Positions 61,094 through 64,000 of a stretch of 64,000 bases of DNA are shown here, in pieces. The stretch is from assembly GCF_003711515.1 (NCBI RefSeq), contig NW_021167080.1, forward strand, positions 779,200 to 843,199, in the 5' to 3' direction. The position numbers were made by a program, and so were the translations under genes. Source of the stretch: Sodiomyces alkalinus F11. Taxonomy: Eukaryota > Ascomycota > Sordariomycetes > Glomerellales > Plectosphaerellaceae. Numbering within the stretch: position 1 is the stretch's first letter; each line of letters begins with the position of its first letter. A model generated the notes under the pieces. It was not told where the DNA came from. It made no database searches and saw only the letters and a list, made by a program, of their open reading frames with translations.

Positions 61094-63400
61094 CTAGTCG
61101 AGAACTCTCCAGGCCCCTGGAACAACAGCGGCCCGAGATACCTGGTCCGTGGGAACCCGGTCTTTTACGGCGAGAGTAGCCACAGGTCTATCCTGCGGCT
61201 CGCTGATCTCACCGACGGACACCTCTTTTTTTAATCCCTCGCTCGATACCTTTCCCATCGTGGAGCCTCCTTCGATTTTCTCTTTATTCTCGCTGCGCGC
61301 TTCTGTCCTTCCGTTTCCAGAGGCGCTATGTGTTGCCAACGTATCTTTTGTGCCCGCGTCCTGCTTCTTGTCCATCCCCGAACCACCTAAGAACCGCGCT
61401 GGCACGCCTTGGGCAGCGTAGCTACCACTCCCGACCCACGCCCCGATCAACGAGCTGAACCGGTAATCCCCTCGCCTAAGCCTTTGGATTTCACGGTACG
61501 CGTAGCTGTTGAAGTATGGCAGTCCCGTCCGTGGATCGCGGTAGCGCGCAGGATGGTTCGTAATGGCGCAGAGAGGTGCAGGAGGTGGTTTGGGGAGCTT
61601 GGACAGCTTCCGTTGTCCGAATAGGACCTGAAGCTGACTGGTCTTGTCGCGGATAAGCGTCTCGTCAAAATTTTGAAGGATAATGGCATGCCGGGTGGTT
61701 TTGGAGGGTTTCGAGGTTTTGGAGCCAACAGATGGTTCGCCTGGCGGCCCGGCTGGCGGTTTTGGTTCAGACGCAGGGGCGGTGACGGAATCAGAGGGAG
61801 GTTGAGAAGTGGGACTTCGTGAAGGATTATCTGTTGGCGGGGTGGCTTCTGGCGGAATGGGCTGGACGCTTAAGGAAGCGCTATGAGAATTGGGGACTAC
61901 CGGCCTGGGGAGCGGCGGTCGTTCCTCGCTTTGTTTTATCGAGTGGGGGGAAAGGGGAGAAGGCCTTTGGATTGCGTTTGGTGGAGCAAGAACAGTAGAC
62001 ATCGGAGTCATAGAAGAACCCGGAAGATGAATACCGCCGGGTGGGGGAGCCAGCACTGGCGGGGCAAGAACGGGAGCTTTGAGACCTTGGGGGGGTGGCG
62101 CCAACGAGGGAGGAGTAAGAACGGGCGAACAAGTCTTTGGCGGTTGCGAAGGGAGCGGCGGTGGACCCATCACATTGAGTTGCGAATTCGGTCGCTCGAA
62201 CACTGATGCCTGAGCCGTTGACGGTGAGGTGGCAGCAGGGGGTGCCATGGGTCCCGGCGCCTGCTGGGTTTCCGTGGAGGCGCTGGCGTCTTCAGGAGTC
62301 CTGATTCCCGGTTGGCCCGGCCCTGACATTGCCGACATGGAGTTCGCTGTTTTGTGGTAAGCATCCGCGTTTGCCGCAGACATGGGGCTCGGTCCAGTTA
62401 TTACAGTGTCATCTGGTACAGGAGCCTTGTCGTCAGTAAGAGTCCCTGTACCCTTTTCCTCCTTGTCCTTTTTCTCTCTCTTTCTCTTCGGCTTCTCCTC
62501 GATGCTGACGGCCTTGCCGCCGTTCTCATCTCCCTCCCAGATGCCCATCCCGCTCCAAAACGTGACAACCGGGCCCTTGAGCGTACGATTGTTCAAGGCG
62601 GCGAGTTTTGCTCTTCGTTCTTCCTCCCGTGCCTTCTCGGCCTCTTCCCAGCGGTTCAGACTTTTGGCATTCCTCTTCTCCACGATCGCAGCCTCGGCCA
62701 GGCGTTGCGCTTGCGTCAAAGGTGGTTTCTTCGTAGCCTCCATTTTTTTGGCCTTGCGTTCCATCGCCTCGACCTGCTTGAGTCTTTTCGCCTCCCGTTC
62801 CATCATCTGCTGGTGTAACTGCTCTTTGCTCAGAACTGTCGTTTGGCGTGCCGACGCCCTCGTGGGCAGGTCTGTGGCTGCGGGCAACCAACTCGTCCGT
62901 TCCGACTTCTTCCTGGCGCGAGGAGCGGGTTGGCGAGAGTCCTGGGTCTTGGCAGGCTGCTTGTCGTTGATCCGGACCTTCTTCCTAAACTTTGCTGGGA
63001 TGGATTCTTGCGCCTTGCGCTTCCGCTGAGCGGTACGCCGCTCCTTCGCCTGCTTCTCCAGCTCGCGCTCACCCTCAAGGTCATCGGCATCGCCGTCTTT
63101 CTCGCCTTCTGAGTCGGATGAAGAATCCATCTGCAAGTCTGAGCCTTCGTCATCAATGTCCAAAAACCCGGCGTCGTCGCCATCTTCAGCGAAAAGAAGC
63201 TCCAGGTCTGAGTCGGGTTCTTCGAGGGCGAGGACCGAATTCATGCGGTTTCCGGCGGTACAGCGTTTGGCACGCCCGGTGGCGAGCCATTCGATTGGCG
63301 TGCTGTCGCCGCGGCTGTCTTCGGTGACGGTGCTGCTCTCCGAGTCGGACGATTCGTCCTTTGTCGCCGGTATCTCCATGATCTCCTCGCTCGATGCCAT
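61094..63400 (-). CDS. VPS72: SWR1 complex subunit Vps72 (YL1 family)
   Basis: Single-exon gene of 768 codons. The YL1 domain is at the N-terminus: ATGRAKRCTAGNRMNSVLAL (about 39-58) followed by the acidic DSDLELLFAED and a long Asp/Glu stretch, the part that binds the H2A.Z-H2B dimer in Vps72 family proteins, then a Lys/Arg-rich segment and a predicted coiled coil (about 190-280). A Pro-rich, low-complexity region spans about 330-570. The YL1_C domain is at 610-658 (LCAITNHPARYRDPRTGLPY, then YREIQRL and GAWVG). The role is histone H2A.Z deposition by the SWR1 chromatin remodeller in the nucleus. The Met at 63400 is chosen because it opens the conserved acidic N-terminus. It is longer than yeast Vps72 (795 residues are known for yeast, so comparable) owing to the Pro-rich part. 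No damage is seen. Confidence 0.93.
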   Translation of the reverse strand: MASSEEIMEIPATKDESSDSESSTVTEDSRGDSTPIEWLATGRAKRCTAGNRMNSVLALEEPDSDLELLFAEDGDDAGFLDIDDEGSDLQMDSSSDSEGEKDGDADDLEGERELEKQAKERRTAQRKRKAQESIPAKFRKKVRINDKQPAKTQDSRQPAPRARKKSERTSWLPAATDLPTRASARQTTVLSKEQLHQQMMEREAKRLKQVEAMERKAKKMEATKKPPLTQAQRLAEAAIVEKRNAKSLNRWEEAEKAREEERRAKLAALNNRTLKGPVVTFWSGMGIWEGDENGGKAVSIEEKPKRKREKKDKEEKGTGTLTDDKAPVPDDTVITGPSPMSAANADAYHKTANSMSAMSGPGQPGIRTPEDASASTETQQAPGPMAPPAATSPSTAQASVFERPNSQLNVMGPPPLPSQPPKTCSPVLTPPSLAPPPQGLKAPVLAPPVLAPPPGGIHLPGSSMTPMSTVLAPPNAIQRPSPLSPHSIKQSEERPPLPRPVVPNSHSASLSVQPIPPEATPPTDNPSRSPTSQPPSDSVTAPASEPKPPAGPPGEPSVGSKTSKPSKTTRHAIILQNFDETLIRDKTSQLQVLFGQRKLSKLPKPPPAPLCAITNHPARYRDPRTGLPYFNSYAYREIQRLRRGDYRFSSLIGAWVGSGSYAAQGVPARFLGGSGMDKKQDAGTKDTLATHSASGNGRTEARSENKEKIEGGSTMGKVSSEGLKKEVSVGEISEPQDRPVATLAVKDRVPTDQVSRAAVVPGAWRVLD

Positions 63401-63735
63401 TGCGCCGAAGACTCAACCGATCTCCTCGTGCATGATCCTTTTCTTCCCCCCTCCTCAGGTGATTGCGAACTGGGCCTTCTCTGAGTAATGCCGCGAGTCT
63501 TTATAGTGGTCGGAGCGCGTTCGATTTTACCGGATTTTCTCTCAGTGGTCGTTTAGTGGTTCTGTTCTTGGACGTGACGTGGGTAGGTAGGTGGCGCGAT
63601 AGCCTGATATGTTGTTTTATTGCCCTTCTGCCCTTCAATGAGCTGGAAATCCTCCCTGTGACTCGCCCCACTTATCGTGGGTTCCTTCCTAAGTAGGTAG
63701 CTGATGCTGACAGATATTTCTCCACTTTTTCACTG
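63401..63735 (-). promoter_or_regulatory. Upstream region of VPS72
   Basis: Host-type DNA upstream of the minus-strand gene, with GGTAGGTAGGTGG near 63582-63594 and CCTAAGTAGGTAG near 63688-63700, similar to the GGTACCT/TAGGTA run at 3942-3972. No reading frame is recognised. Confidence 0.4.
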
Positions 63736-63739
63736 CATT

Positions 63740-64000
63740 CAAAACGTATTATTCAGCGTTTTAAGGTACTTTATAAGGTACACACGAAGCTACTAGTAGT
63801 ATGTGTAGAGAGTGTGACATAAAAGCGTATATTAAGTGTGTGTAAAGGAAGCTATCTAGATTCCTTGGCTAAAGCCTCGAGGAGGTTTAGCTACCTAGAT
63901 ACGATAACCTGATTAGTTGGCCGTGTGCACGGACTATTACCGTAACACTCCCCCGTAGGCAAAGCTCTAAAAATAACTTAAACGGCCGAAAAGCTTAAAA
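63740..64000 (-). mobile_element. Start of another LTR element at the window edge
   Basis: On the minus strand an LTR-like sequence starts at 63947 with TGTTACGGTAATAGTCCGTG, and the bases just upstream of it (63948-63960) read GCCTACGGGGGAG, a polypurine-like tract. TA-rich sequence follows to the edge of the window. The far LTR end (near 63740) is not defined and the rest lies outside. Confidence 0.5.

Noticed and set aside
61409..63327. Plus-strand ORFs over VPS72
   Set aside because: Antisense shadows of the intact 768-codon gene with YL1 and YL1_C domains.

Overview
The window is nuclear DNA of a filamentous ascomycete (Pezizomycotina, most likely Sordariomycetes). Evidence: short GT-AG introns, intact fungal-type VPS72/YL1, and a transposon mass degraded by repeat-induced point mutation (RIP; CpA/TpG almost entirely converted to TpA/TpA). 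I cannot name the genus.

Layout. Three intact host genes sit at the edges: a serine-rich two-span membrane protein (146-2962, minus, three exons), a CBM48/AMPK-beta-like glycogen-binding-domain protein (58510-60387, plus, three exons) and the SWR1-complex subunit VPS72/YL1 (61094-63400, minus, single exon). Between the first two lies about 53.6 kb of nested, RIP-killed LTR retrotransposons; no intact gene is visible there.

The nest, outside to inside: (1) a Ty1/copia element with LTRs 4337-4615 and 57617-57903, its gag/protease/integrase on the left (to about 7155) and its RT/RNase H on the right (from about 55044). (2) A chromovirus-like Ty3 element, 7156-about 14415, with LTRs in opposite orientation because its 3' half is inverted; its gag carries a 1.7-kb insertion with a 9-bp target duplication. 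(3) A fragment with a gag-like ORF (about 14416-15664 and 29971-30647), split by (4) a complete 14.3-kb Ty3/gypsy element, copy 1, minus strand (15665-29970, 357-bp LTRs, TTAG duplication). (5) A second, 5'-truncated copy of the same 14-kb family in the opposite direction (about 30648-55043), split by (6) another Ty3/gypsy element with a chromodomain (32337-43157, 189-bp LTRs, perfect CTAGG duplication).

The most unusual content is in the 14-kb family: downstream of pol, before the 3' LTR, both copies hold about 5.5 kb of extra sequence with at least two decayed ORFs. One has the His-Asp-Gln-Cys signature and spacing of a Ulp1/SENP-like C48 cysteine peptidase; the other is a conserved protein I do not recognise. 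A 540-base run of N lies in the RT of copy 2; copy 1 covers the equivalent sequence. The right edge (about 63740-64000) enters another LTR element.
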